Under the pieces are notes generated by a model. It was not told where the DNA came from. It searched no databases and saw nothing but the letters and a program-made list of their open reading frames with translations. A program made the translations under genes and the position numbers. From assembly GCA_002104905.1 (NCBI GenBank), contig MCFE01000461.1, forward strand, positions 1 through 64,000: a stretch of DNA of 64,000 nucleotides. The letters are read 5' to 3'. Below are positions 47,310-58,424 of this stretch, piece by piece. This DNA is from Basidiobolus meristosporus CBS 931.73 (taxonomy: Eukaryota; Basidiobolomycota; Basidiobolomycetes; Basidiobolales; Basidiobolaceae). Position 1 is the first letter of the stretch. Each line of letters starts with the position of its first letter.

Positions 47310-47637
47310 ATGTCTGTCCCAAGTCTTCCCCAACACAACCGCATATATTATTGCCCTCAAGGAGACTGCCATGAATTCGAGTCGACTTGGGCCTGGTACA
47401 ATTACATCATCATTGTGCTTGTCGCTCCATTTTATTGCGTGGCTGAGCTTTGTTGCTCCACTTGCGGTCCGCGCGATCCCGGGCAAGACTCTATGAACTG
47501 GCCAGGATGCAATCCTCTTGTAAGTATCCTTCAACCACCACCCAAGCTTCCCTTGACTGACCAGACTTGTTGTATGCCAGGGCGCCAAAAAGTGCAAGAA
47601 GTGCGGTGAGCCATATCGAGACTTTGAAATGGTCTGA
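47310..47637 (+). CDS. Small single-pass membrane protein with Cys motifs (88 aa, two exons)
   Basis: Exons 47310-47519 and 47581-47637 join in frame across a 61-base GT-AG intron. The protein has a CPQGDC motif near residue 12, one hydrophobic helix (YNYIIIVLVAPFYCVAELCC, about residues 28-47), a Cys-rich turn (CCSTCGP), and a C-terminal CKKCGEPYRDFEMV. Two separated Cys pairs on either side of the helix could form a small metal site. I do not recognise a family. The clean intron, conserved-looking ends and TATA box upstream support a real gene. The following 47638-48326 is untranslated or intergenic. Confidence 0.6.
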
Positions 47638-48326
47638 CGATGTAAAGAGACCTATCCACTACACGTGCTTTTCAAGTTTGTAATATACATGGCGTCCGCT
47701 CCCCCTCCCTAATAAACTCCCGCACCCAAGCCGTAGTCAATAGTGGAAGCGACTAGTTCAGCCAATGTGATTGATTCACTGACCACCCCTTCCCATGGCC
47801 TATTGGTGTGCTTCCTGGCGAAGCTGATTACCTACCCACCCCACTCTTTGTTTTTTGCAGTTACCAGTCGTAATCACGCGGGTCCCTCGTTAGCGGTTTA
47901 ATTGCGCAATCTGTTCGCGCCGGGCGTGGAACGGTGCGGTTACCCAAGACCACGAGGATCATTGGCTCAAAAAACTGTACAGCACTCACAACCATCACCT
48001 CAACAATAAATCCTCCTACATGAAGTGATTCTTGAAACGAATGATGGCTGCAGGACACCAGTCTAGTGTTGCATATCTAAATCATTGTCCAGTGTCGCGC
48101 TGCATCGCTAGTTTCTAAACGCCCCTATTGTTCCCCCCACTCCCACAAATTGCCTCCAGATCATCTCGCCGCTGCCTCCTCGTCCCCCTCCTCCCCACAA
48201 ATGAAATACCCACAATGCACTGTACACACATATTTGATATTTTTATATGATTGGTTAGAATAATCCTCACTATACTAACTAAGCTTCGCCGTGGGAATGG
48301 ATCAGGTCACCTGCATTGAGATGGCA

Positions 48327-51300
48327 CTATTGTGCGAGCTCTTCGCAGTAGGTCGCCGGAACTAGCCCAACGCGGCCATCGACTTGCGCCCTCCACCAAT
48401 CTTCATCTATAATCTCCACCACGTCTATCACGGCATCGGCACTGACGGATAGCTCGTCATCCTGCTGGGCCTGATAATCATACAGGACTCTGGCCAGAAA
48501 AGTGGATTGGTCGGCGAGGTGCTCTGGGGCATTGGACTCCTGCTCGACATAGCTCTTCGGGAACCATCCCTTAGCGCCGTTGCTCTCCAGCCTTCCGTAC
48601 CACCAATCGCTTTCGTCGCTGGCCTGGGACACCTCGATGTACTCGTTCTCACGGAAGCCCAAATCATCCGGGCCTTCTGTCTGATACTCATAGAGCGTTC
48701 TAGCTCGGAAGAGGACCTCTTCGACGTCGCCACTAGGAGGCTGCTCTGATTGGTTGATTGGTGCTTGTGATGGAGCGTTGGATTCTGATGGGGCATTGAA
48801 TTCGTTACCAAACGTAGTCGAGACCGTGTCTTTTTCGGTTGGCTGGAAGGCATCGCCAAAGGCCTCGTCAAATTTGCTGGTGGGCGTGGGTTGTGGGGGC
48901 GCTGGGATGCTGCTGGAGGAAAAGAGGGACGATGCCAATCGTTTGGCATTTCCAGGTGCTGGGAAATCCGAGTCGCTTGGGGAGTTCGGCTCTTTCTCTA
49001 CGACGTCCCACTCATCATCTTTGGGGCTATGAGGTGGCTCTGGAAGCTTGGGTGGTTCCGCCTGCTGCTTGTTGAAAGGGGACGCCGCTGGCTTGTTGGC
49101 GAATGAAAGAAAGGCAGGGGTTTTGGATTTCGAGCTCTGCCCACTTCCACTGGCGTGTTGGGCGAGGTCACGAGCACCTGAATTAGGTTGCTCATATCTT
49201 TCCTGCTCCTTCAGATCAGAGGTGGCACTTGCAACCTCATCTTTCACGGGAAGGGTTGGGGATCTGGTTTTCCCAATGTTCGAGACTGGGAACGGATTGT
49301 TTGGCTTGGGAATAAATGAAGGAATGGTTGACTTGGGCACCTGGGAGCCACCGAATGGGGCTTTTGTTTGTGAGGTCTTAGAGAAGCTGGTCTTTTCATC
49401 CAGCTTAGCCTTCTCAATTCGCTCGCGGACACTCGTCGCTTGCTCGGCCTCATCCTCATCATCACTGCTCTTTACAGCCGGTGGATTGAAGGTGGGTGAT
49501 GGTTTGGTGTTCTCTGTGTTGGTTTTGGGGAAGGGATTTTTGGATTTAGTGAGAAAGGAAGGGACGGTTGATTTAACGGGCTTTGTGCTAGCTTCGGAGG
49601 GGGTGGCTTTGTTTAGCCAAAGCGTTTTGTATCCTCCAAGAGAGGTGTTGGTTGGGGCTGGTGGGGGAGGTGGTGGTGGTGGCACACTGTTGCTGCTGCT
49701 GCTTGGCGAGGTATCCTTAGCGGAACTTTGGTAATTCCGGTCGTTTATCGTCGAAAATTCCTTCGCTTTTTGCAGAACGGACTTTTCGTGCCCGCTAGAT
49801 GTGCTTTCAGTGATCGGTTTGGTGACACTTTCTGGGCTCTCGGGCTTGTGCTCTTTCGTTCGTTGCAGCTGCGATTGGAAAAACGACTGTCTTTCTTTTA
49901 GCCTACGCTCAGCTTCTTCTTTAATAATGCGGTCCTTCTCCTCTTTCGATTTGGCTGTGGCTACCAAGCTAGGCTTGAAGGTTGCGCTGGAGATCTTGGA
50001 GGGAATACTGCTGATGGAGTGGGAGCTGGTAGAGGAAAGGAAAGACGGCTTCGACTGTGGGGCTGAGGAGGCTCTCGCAGAAGAGAACCTCTTTTCGCGA
50101 TCCTTCAGCTCATCCAGGAACTTCTTGGTTTCCAAATCAAGGCCAAGTCGTGAATCCCACTTCTTACGCTCTCTCTCATATTCGACCTGAGAGCTTCGAG
50201 GAGACGAACGTCCGGCCGATACGGTTTCCCGGCGGAGGATTTCTTGGATTTCTTTCTGCAGTTGCTGGATGGAGTTTTCTACCTCCTTAATGAGCTGGCG
50301 ATTCTGCTGTTTTTCCTTGTTGACCCTCTCGGCTTCAGCGTCCAAGCGTTTCTTTGCTTCCAGAGCGGCTGGGTCGTTACTGGCCCCACTAGATTTGGTC
50401 AATGCCTGCATTCTTTGCGCCAGCATTTCAGCGGCTTTCTGTTTCAACTTATCAGCCTCCGATAAATTCTCACTGGAACCAGCTGCTTTGAATGGGAACA
50501 GGTTGGCGAGGTTGGTCTTCGGCGCAGCGACTTTGTGTAGTTTCGCATCGGAAAGTTTAAACAACTCAAGCTTGATATCTGCCAGCTTGTCGTCCAAATC
50601 GTAGGCATTCTTGGTTAGTCTTGTAAGCTCCTTAGTTAATTCATTGAATTCGGATTCCAGTCTCTTGCGCTCCGCCTGTTGATTTTCGGAATCGATGTCC
50701 ATCTTGCCTCGGAGTGGCTCGTCAGCCGGTACGGAAATTTCGTTGATGGAGTCCTGAAGGTGTTGGATTTTAACCTTGAGATCGGTTAGATCTACTTCAT
50801 TTTGAGAGGAGAAAGTGGCTGCTTTGCTAGATTTGGATAGAATGGTGTCCAACTCGGCTTGCTTCTCCTTAATTTGCTTGCGAAGAGAGTCGAGCTTTAC
50901 TAGACGGTCGCTGTAGCTGATGCTGGGCGAGGAAGGCTTGGGGGAGCTTCCAGGCTTTCTGCGATTGCCTGAGACGTAGCCGCCATCCTCGTCTCGAGAA
51001 TGTGGCTTCTTCTCCGCATAGAGGCCGGAAGATTCCGAATCAAAGTCCATCTTAGGAAAGCTTGGAGCCGGACTTGAGAAAGTGGAATTTTTTTTGTACG
51101 AAGAGGTGGTTCGCAACATTTGCTTAAGGCTGGACACGCTGTCCGATAGATCCTTCGTTGAAGGCGGAACAAGGTTGGCAGGTAGCGATTTTGGAATCTC
51201 CTGGCCGGCTAGCTTGGCGTAAATCAAGTGCATGGCAACGGCAAACTCATCGGAATTCAATTTCCCTTGGTTGTGGACATCTGCCAATCCCCAGATTTGG

Positions 51301-52223
51301 GCCAGCTCGGATTTGTTTAGACCAGACTCGGTGAACACTTGTCTGGCTCTTTCACCAGACAGAAAACCAGTGTGTGCGTTGTCGAGGGACTTGAAGATTT
51401 GATCGAATTGGGCTTTCTCTTCGGGGGTCACCGCCCACTGTGCCTTGGCTGAGTTGGGGCTTTGGTAGCCACTGTACTGGGAGGGCGTATTTCTTGGGTC
51501 CATCGAGCCGCTTAATGGTGTAGTGACTCCGGGAATGCTAGGCCCTGATTGGTGGTAATTGGAGTAGGTTGGATTGGAGGCGCCGATGTTTGGAGTGCCT
51601 AGATTAGGCGTTCCTACGTTAGGCACGGCACCTGGTTGCATGGCGGTGATAATCTCTTGACGTATGTTGTTTGGAAGCTGGTTAGGGACAATTTGTCCAG
51701 TCAGCTTCATGTTAATCAAGTACATAGCCAGGGCAAATTCAGGGAATGTGAGCGATCCAGTGGCGTTAATATCGGCCATAGACCTACACGAAGGAAAGTG
51801 TGAGCAGAGGATTCAAGGGGTCGGGGGTGGACGCGAGTTCGTACCAGATCTGGGCAAGGATCTCCGAATCAAGCTTCGAACGCAGGAAGATGTCTCTTGC
51901 CGCCTCACCTACAAATTAGGGATTAAGTGCGTAAGTACAAGGTCAGTCTAGGGGGTTTCCGAAGGCGACTTGAACCTGTGAGTTGCTGGTTGAAGCCGGA
52001 AACGTTCTGGCTGAATAACTGCTCAAACTTTGCTTGCTCAGTAGGGTTCAGAAAGGAAAGTTTTGCTACAAGGAAAATCGAGGGAATGAGCACCACGCTC
52101 GGCCGATCAAAGTTTTGACACATTCTTACGCAAATGAGTGTTCATGGGTCCAGACGTGAGTTGAAGCTGATTGAGACCTCCCATGGGAAGACCGCTTCCA
52201 TAATTGCCTCCGTTGTTGTACAT
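48327..52223 (-). CDS. Intersectin/Pan1-like endocytic scaffold: EH-EH-coiled coil-SH3-SH3 (1234 aa)
   Basis: Exons on the minus strand are 52223-52130, 52065-51976, 51908-51845 and 51783-48327, all in frame. The start MYNNGGNYGSG is the first ATG of exon 1. Two EH domains lie at about residues 33-125 (LNPTEQAKFEQLF, LDSEILAQIWSMADINATG) and 199-290 (LNKSELAQIWGLADVHNQG). Each has an EF-hand-like loop and binds NPF peptides of adaptors. A coiled coil spans about 370-600. A long Pro/Ser/Lys-rich region includes a run of 10 prolines broken by one alanine. Two SH3 domains close the protein, at about 1100-1160 (ARTLYEYQ, DWWYGRL, GWFPKSYVE) and 1174-1232 (ARVLYDYQ, DWWRAQV, GLVPATYC). Yeast Pan1 has the EH domains but ends in a WH2 region, not SH3 domains. 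The architecture here is closer to short intersectin and would link clathrin-coat formation to actin. Confidence 0.88.
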
Positions 52224-53698
52224 TTGATCTCTGAATCTTGGAGATGGGAAACGAGGATAGATGAGTGACGGTGATGATAGGTATCCCAGTAACTCTCGAC
52301 AGCTGGATAAGTGAAGTGCGTTTAAGAAAGGGAATAGCAAGAATACCAAGGGTTGAGATACCCAAAGTTTTGCGAGAAGCTGAGGTAAGGTTCAATGGCT
52401 GATTCCCGAAACGATATCAGCATCTCTAGATCTCTGGTTTCCAATAAGATAAAGCGATTTGGGAACAAGATATACCGGAATAGAATCCCATATCATTCAT
52501 CTATACTTAATAGGATAGAAGATTCTCTGCTCAATATTTCGAAATATTCCACTGTCTTGATAGGTATCCGAAACGACTGGTGTAGACCTCGCGGTCAGGA
52601 AAAAGCCCACATTCCCTCGGGATTGCATCTTTGGCTCTTGGTGGGGTTATAATCCTCAACGATCAGCTTGACCCTGTTGGCGAAGCGCAAAGATTTTAGC
52701 CCTGGCTGAACAGAGGCCGCTCATATGCCACCCAAATACAGGCTCTAAAATCTTACGTGTCCTCTCTACCTGTTTACAAGTCTCCCTAACATAATGGGCA
52801 TATATGGCAAAGTACCACAGAATTCACGTCACCAGCTTGGCACAAGAAGCGAGCAGTAGAAGCTGTCATTTTAAGAAACTGGCTTCATTTCAGGTGGTTT
52901 CCCGTGGCACGCTTCGATCAACTCGTTTGGTGGGACTTGGGGGGTTCAAGTTCAAGACTTCTTTGCTCAGCAACCCTGGGGCATTGGGAGAGGATCAACA
53001 AAATGCAATTCGGGGGCGGGGTATCTGGTGGTGATATGAGGGTTTGAAGTAATGATCTACAGTCAAGCAATTGGCCGTAGCTGCCGCTCAGATTAGGCGA
53101 ATTCGACGTGGAACAATAGTGACTAATACCACCGATAGCCATGGGAACTCCGCTACTGCACTTAAGATTAGAAGGGTGCCATCAAGGTTAAAGTAGGGAA
53201 TTCTTTGTGGAGAGCCACCATCCAAAGCTTGATCCAAAACATTCCTAATTAGGCGCCAGCCGCTCATCGATGACGATTCTTGTCGTTAGAGTTTCATGCT
53301 AAATAAATCACTCTCCTTATGGGCGATCGGTTGCCAAATATACTTGAGGTGGCCACTTGACAGAAATTACGCTTCTTTATTCAAGAGCCGCAACTGCATC
53401 CAACCCTCGATGTGTAGGGATTAGCTCGGAGTGATTTATTGGATGGCAAATCAGGCAAATCAATATGAAACATCCTATTACATTAACGGTCCGATCCTCT
53501 CAGAAGCGGTTGGCTTTGGCTAGAACCTCCAAATGTTGTACCAACTGTGATCGCAATGATACTTGAGCGGTCTGACAAATACTGCAGATGCAAACAGATA
53601 TAAATAGCGAACGCTCACCAGGTTCCCGTCAATCACTCATATGCTTCTGCTTACTTGGGGTTGAGCAGTAAATCCTCTGATAGCTGGAAATAGATACT
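52224..53698. other. Intergenic region between divergent genes
   Basis: The scaffold gene (-) and the receptor-like gene (+) point away from each other, so both promoters lie here. No frame has recognisable content. An AT-rich stretch (CAGATATAAATAGCG, about 53594-53608) lies 90-105 bases before the receptor-like start and is a plausible TATA element. Confidence 0.55.
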
Positions 53699-54600
53699 AT
53701 GTCAGCCTCTTCAGCACATCTGGTCGACTTCGAAAGCCAATTCCGACTCTTCGTGGTGGCGATCTCCCTCCCTATAGCGTGTCGAGATGTCTATAGGTCT
53801 GTCAAAATAGTGATTCATGACGACCCAGTCATCTACAAACTCAACCTTCTGCAGACGTTCCTGCTTCTTGTCAATACGGTGGCCAGTATCCCCTCCTTCT
53901 TTGGCCAAAGCATCAATTGCACCGTTTTGAGTATCGCCAACTTCGTGCTGCACTATTTCTCACTGCTCACCATGAATGTAATCCTCTATCTGGAGGCGTA
54001 CTATTCTTCCACCCGGACCAGGTTTGTTGCCTGCGTATGTGCCCTGATCCTAGCTGCGCAAACGATCTGCCTCGCCCTTGCGCTTCAGGGCGGGCTGTTC
54101 ACGACCTCGCCCTATGGGGGATGTAAAGTTATCCTCACGAACAACTGGAACATTGGAATGTCCGTAGCAACCTCCATCCTCATAGTCTTCCTGATAGGCG
54201 TGTTTATCATGAATCTGCACCAACTGCCCGACATGGATCGCAACCAAGCCTATCGGGTCATGATCCGTCATAGCGTCATCTTTGGCATAGTTATATATGT
54301 GTTTGACATTCTATTCCTCGTCCTTGAGGTGCTTGGGCTGCTGGATCCAGGCATTACTCTGGCCTTGAACTGTAGGTGCCCAGCATTCTCTATCACCTTT
54401 CCGAAGGCTAACGAGTAATCTTATATTTAGGGCTTATTAAATCCAGGCTAATGACAGTCATGATGGCAACTGCCTATCGACGCCGAAAATCCCATCGGAA
54501 GATATCCCTTGGGGCAGCCGAGTCCGCAACCGAGCTGGAAACCAAGATCAGCTATGGAGATTGTCAGTCTAGCGACAAGGATCTTTGTCGGATGACATGA
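53699..54600 (+). CDS. Seven-helix receptor-like membrane protein (280 aa, two exons)
   Basis: Exons 53699-54371 and 54431-54600 join in frame across a 59-base intron. The intron falls inside the last helix or at its end (ITLALN, then WLIKSRLM). About seven hydrophobic segments follow a short outer N-terminus, and the C-terminal tail is 50 residues, basic then acidic (YRRRKSHRKIS, ESATELETK). This fits a G-protein-coupled receptor fold. I see no family-defining motif (no DRY, no NPxxY). An orphan receptor-like protein is the safest call. Without the intron the frame would run into an unrelated 16-residue end, so the spliced form is preferred. Confidence 0.65.
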
Positions 54601-56022
54601 GGCCAGCACCAATCCTTCATGCCAAGTGATCTGTTTCGTAGAGCCTATATTGTTGTATGTAAATAAAGTCCAACCTTCCCTGGATGCAGTTGCACCACAA
54701 CATTCCTCGGTAGTATTGCTTAATGTGGAGCCTGTGGTTCGCATACGGAGTCAACGCGCTTGAGAGGCCCCCTCCTGACGGTATACTAGAGATGTTGCTG
54801 GCTTGCCAGTTGGGAGCTGATGAAACCCCAGGAGGCCCCTTCTGGCTCGGCGCTTAATCGACATACCAAAATTAGATCCACAACCAACCCACGCCATGAT
54901 AACCCGTGACTCCTTGGTCATAATTGGAGCGGCAACAGGCGAGGAAATCCCTTTCGGCAATTAATCACTTCTGGCTATCATCCTGCTTCTTGCGACACCG
55001 AATTGGCAGGTGGGATCAGCTCCGTGCTTATGGGGATTTTGGAGCCCTGATCAGATCATACCTCCGCGGATTCTTTGCATTTGGACGCATGCTAGAAAAC
55101 AACTGGTGTGACCACATATCGCGCGGCCTATGTGGCTCCTTCGACACGCTCCATATGAGGCTAGATCACCAGCAGCTCTGATGAAAGTCCAGAAGACCCT
55201 CAGATATTTTGGGTAGTTTAGTGCTAAGCCTGGGGCGTTGTGACTGAACAGATGCAGAAAGTACGGTTGCAAGCCGGCGACTTGTGTGTCACCCCAATGT
55301 AGATCATTGTCCAATGGGTTGCATTATGCTAACTGCTTATCTTCGGGCTCTCATTGGTAGCTGCCGCAAGAACTAATTAAGCACCGGTTTGTCGTATCTG
55401 CCTTTCGGAGTCGGTGTGTGGGGTGGCGAAACATTGCCTTTTGATGCTCCAGGCTTCAGCCGATCCTTCGATCGTTAGTCGTCTAACTGGCCGGTAAGCA
55501 GTACATGATTCTGTCGTGACTGTGATTTGCCAATAGCGCTTTGATGTGAGGTTTCCGTTGCCGGATGCCGACATTCCCAGAACCATGCCCAATCCTGTCG
55601 ATTGCATATTTATCAAATCGCCACTCATGCCCCTGAGGGCCCTCCGACAGTCATGCTACTTGACATTGGTGCCTACGACCCCAGTCAATTTTCGAGGCAG
55701 CAACAGTACAAAGCCCTCCGTGCCTCCAGTCTATCGCCCAGTTTGAAACATGCATTCATCCATTTGGTTTGTTTATTTCGCATCCAGAGAAACTTGGGTC
55801 CCTGATGAAGTCAACAAAGTATGCAACCAAGAATTAGATGCCGGTCGGCAAAGGTGCTATATAATTACAGTGAAAATTGAGGCCTGATGGATCGGATTGC
55901 CACCGATACCATTGTCAATTAGTTTGGTGTGCATGCATGGTAACCAGATGCATTGATGTGAATGAGTTTTGCTTATCAGATGAGCAGCGTCAGTATGTGG
56001 AGCTCTTGATGGCTCTGGGGGA
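54601..56022. other. 1.4-kb intergenic region without a supportable gene
   Basis: It lies between two genes that point towards each other, so it holds two 3' ends. AATAAA occurs near 54661, 60 bases past the receptor-like stop, and may be its poly(A) signal. Nothing else is recognisable. Confidence 0.5.
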
Positions 56023-56691
56023 TCATTTGCTGTACAAGTCGAAGTATGGGCATGATAGTTTCCAGCCCCAGTCAGATGTTCGCGAGGGCTTCAATGGAGG
56101 GAAGTCCTCGATCCGGACATATTTTCCACAGAAGTCCCACTTCAGTTGTCCGGTGTTTTCTGAATAATAGGTGTAATCTTCATTGAAACTAACGTCGATT
56201 GGGTCGCATTTCTGAATCCTGCCAACTTCCAAAACCCACTCACCACACACTTCCTCGATAGATATGTCACATCGACGACTATCGGTTTGGGCAAAGGCAT
56301 AATTGGCCTTCCATTTAGACCTGAAATTGGCAACCGCTTTCGTTAGGGATGGAGTGGTGCGTTGGACTATCTCGACTAGTTCGGCTGTGCTCTCAGATCG
56401 GAACTCCTGCTTTCGAAGCTCAAGGATCGTCAGGAGTTCGTCAGCTGTGAGTCGATATGCGCAGTCCCCAGAGTAGTCTGCGCGAGGTTGGAGAGTCGGG
56501 GCAACGCCTTTCTTATTGCTCCACGAGCGTTGGCACAGCTCTTGCCAAATGGACTCCTGATTGCAAATTAATCTCCAGGAACGGGAAACCAGAGAGGCCT
56601 GGCAAATATCCGCCGCATCCAGCCAGGAGAAAATCCGGGTCACAATTTCAATGGGGAATGCTGTGATAGGGTCCATGATACTTAATGGCAT
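56023..56691 (-). CDS. F-box protein (222 aa)
   Basis: An F-box lies at about residues 10-50: ITAFPIEIVTRIFSWLDAADICQASLVSRSWRLI in two parts, with the Leu/Pro and Trp positions of the family. The rest (residues 60-222) has no repeat domain I can name. It includes a helical part (TADELLTILELRKQEF) and a beta-like C-terminal part with many Trp and Tyr residues. F-box proteins hold substrates for the SCF ubiquitin ligase through Skp1. The start could be the first Met or the second (MDPITAF), five residues later. The frame is intronless and ends with DLYSK. The neighbouring 56692-58424 holds no supportable gene. Confidence 0.8.
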   Translation of the reverse strand: MPLSIMDPITAFPIEIVTRIFSWLDAADICQASLVSRSWRLICNQESIWQELCQRSWSNKKGVAPTLQPRADYSGDCAYRLTADELLTILELRKQEFRSESTAELVEIVQRTTPSLTKAVANFRSKWKANYAFAQTDSRRCDISIEEVCGEWVLEVGRIQKCDPIDVSFNEDYTYYSENTGQLKWDFCGKYVRIEDFPPLKPSRTSDWGWKLSCPYFDLYSK

Positions 56692-58424
56692 ATCGGTTCA
56701 GGCTTGATTATACAATAAACAAGATGGGTGCTAGGTGGGTGCGATCAGTAGGGTTGCAGGCCGATCTCGAGACTATTTATACACGTCGAAGGAAAAGATG
56801 GCCCCTGTCAGCCCCTACCATGGACGAAACGATTGCTACATTGGTATATTGCTATATTGAATTGATTCGAGGTGATTTGGTGCAGATGAGATCATTGGCT
56901 TTTGTTACGATAGACACCCAGAATCAATTTTAATATAGCTCGAAATCGAATCTATCCAATTATTGGTTTATGAATGATCTACATTCCGGAAATGTCTGCA
57001 CACTGACTGGTTTTGGGACTTGCTGGTGGTGGGCAGCCTTGGATTTGCGATTCGAATATTCAGATCCCTTGCCTGTTCCGGAATCACAACTGAAAACTGC
57101 TCAGAAACAAAGTGAATCGCCAGGCTGGCTACGATGCGTCCAAGCCATTCGATTCAGTCCATGCTGGAGTAATCAGGATCCAAATGCTAATCAAATTATC
57201 CTCATCTAATTGCTTTCCTGTCATCTACAGCCTGGGATCAGGCGGCTATACCGTTGTGCCATTAGTGCACCAGATGAGATCCAGCCGTCTGCGGTTGACA
57301 TGGCATTATTGGGCAGGTTTGGCCGTAATTTGTAATACAGTTGTTAGTTGGTTGCTACGTATTCCATCCAGGGTCTTCCGCCTTATTCAGTGGTCAAAAA
57401 ATCTCGGAAATACCAGTCACAGGGAAATCAAATGACAACAACCTTCCAATTGTAAGTGTCTCCGCCTCGTTTTGCAGTTTAGGGTAAATGTTCTCCTCAC
57501 ATCCTATTCTGCCGTACTCCCCGCGGCGCTGGCCTGATGCGTTGCCAACCCCATGTAATATAAGCCATCTCAGTGGCCATCTGGTGTCCCCTGTCAAGGG
57601 ACACATCACTCCACAAAAACGAGGGTTGGGCAGACACAGCCGTCGCCTACAGCAGGCTTGCGATTAGGTCAACGAAACATCATCAGGGAAAAGCTGTTCT
57701 TGACAACACAGTTTCGAGCAGTGGCGCACTGTTAAAAACCAGTTGGCTTCACACACATTCCGGCCATTTTCACTGGTTGCGTCCTTGAAGTTACATAGTT
57801 TGAGATCCTTTATTTACTCTTTCAGACATGGATTCTCATCCTCCTTCAACTGTTTCGCTAGCTGGTACGTGTAGTGAATATTGTGGTCCTTGTGTCTTGA
57901 AAGAGATACTGCTCAGTAAACAGCCGCTTTGCGGTCGCTTGGATCCGCCTTCGAACCGGTGTCGGAGAAGCTGCATCTATGGGCAGCGAAACCCCCGAGT
58001 GCTAATTCTACTTGATGTGGAGGCAGATGACCTGGATTTGAGAGTAGGTCTAATCAAAACATTCAGCGAAGAGGCGGAGATTTCCCACTCGTCCTTTAGA
58101 TAGGTGACTGTCTAGGTGAATGCAAGTGGACAATATACATCGGAAGATCTTCTATTTTCCAAAAATTACAGAGAAAAGCTGAAGGAGTGCTGGGAGTGAT
58201 TATGAAACCGCATGGTGGAGCTGGATACTGCTAAGGATTGATCAGGTTGATTTTTTACGTAGCATGATTTTAATGTTACTTTCTAAAGAACGGGAATTAC
58301 CAAGTGGGAGAATATGAGGTATTTTAAAGAGTCGATATGAAAAGATATTATATATGTATACCACTGAAATGAGTAGTCGGGCATTGTACTAGGCATGACT
58401 CATCTATGGATCTCCACGATTCGC
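56692..58424. other. 1.7-kb intergenic region without a supportable gene
   Basis: Short frames on both strands lack motifs and splice partners. The right end is AT-rich (ATATTATATATGTATACC near 58346) and lies just downstream of the chitin synthase stop. The left end must carry the F-box promoter. Confidence 0.5.

Noticed and set aside
49048-49734. 228-codon frame on the strand opposite the scaffold gene
   Set aside because: It is the antisense shadow of the low-complexity Pro/Ser/Lys-rich region of the real gene.
57112-57435. 107-codon open frame between the F-box and chitin synthase genes
   Set aside because: No motif, no plausible promoter, and composition not clearly coding.
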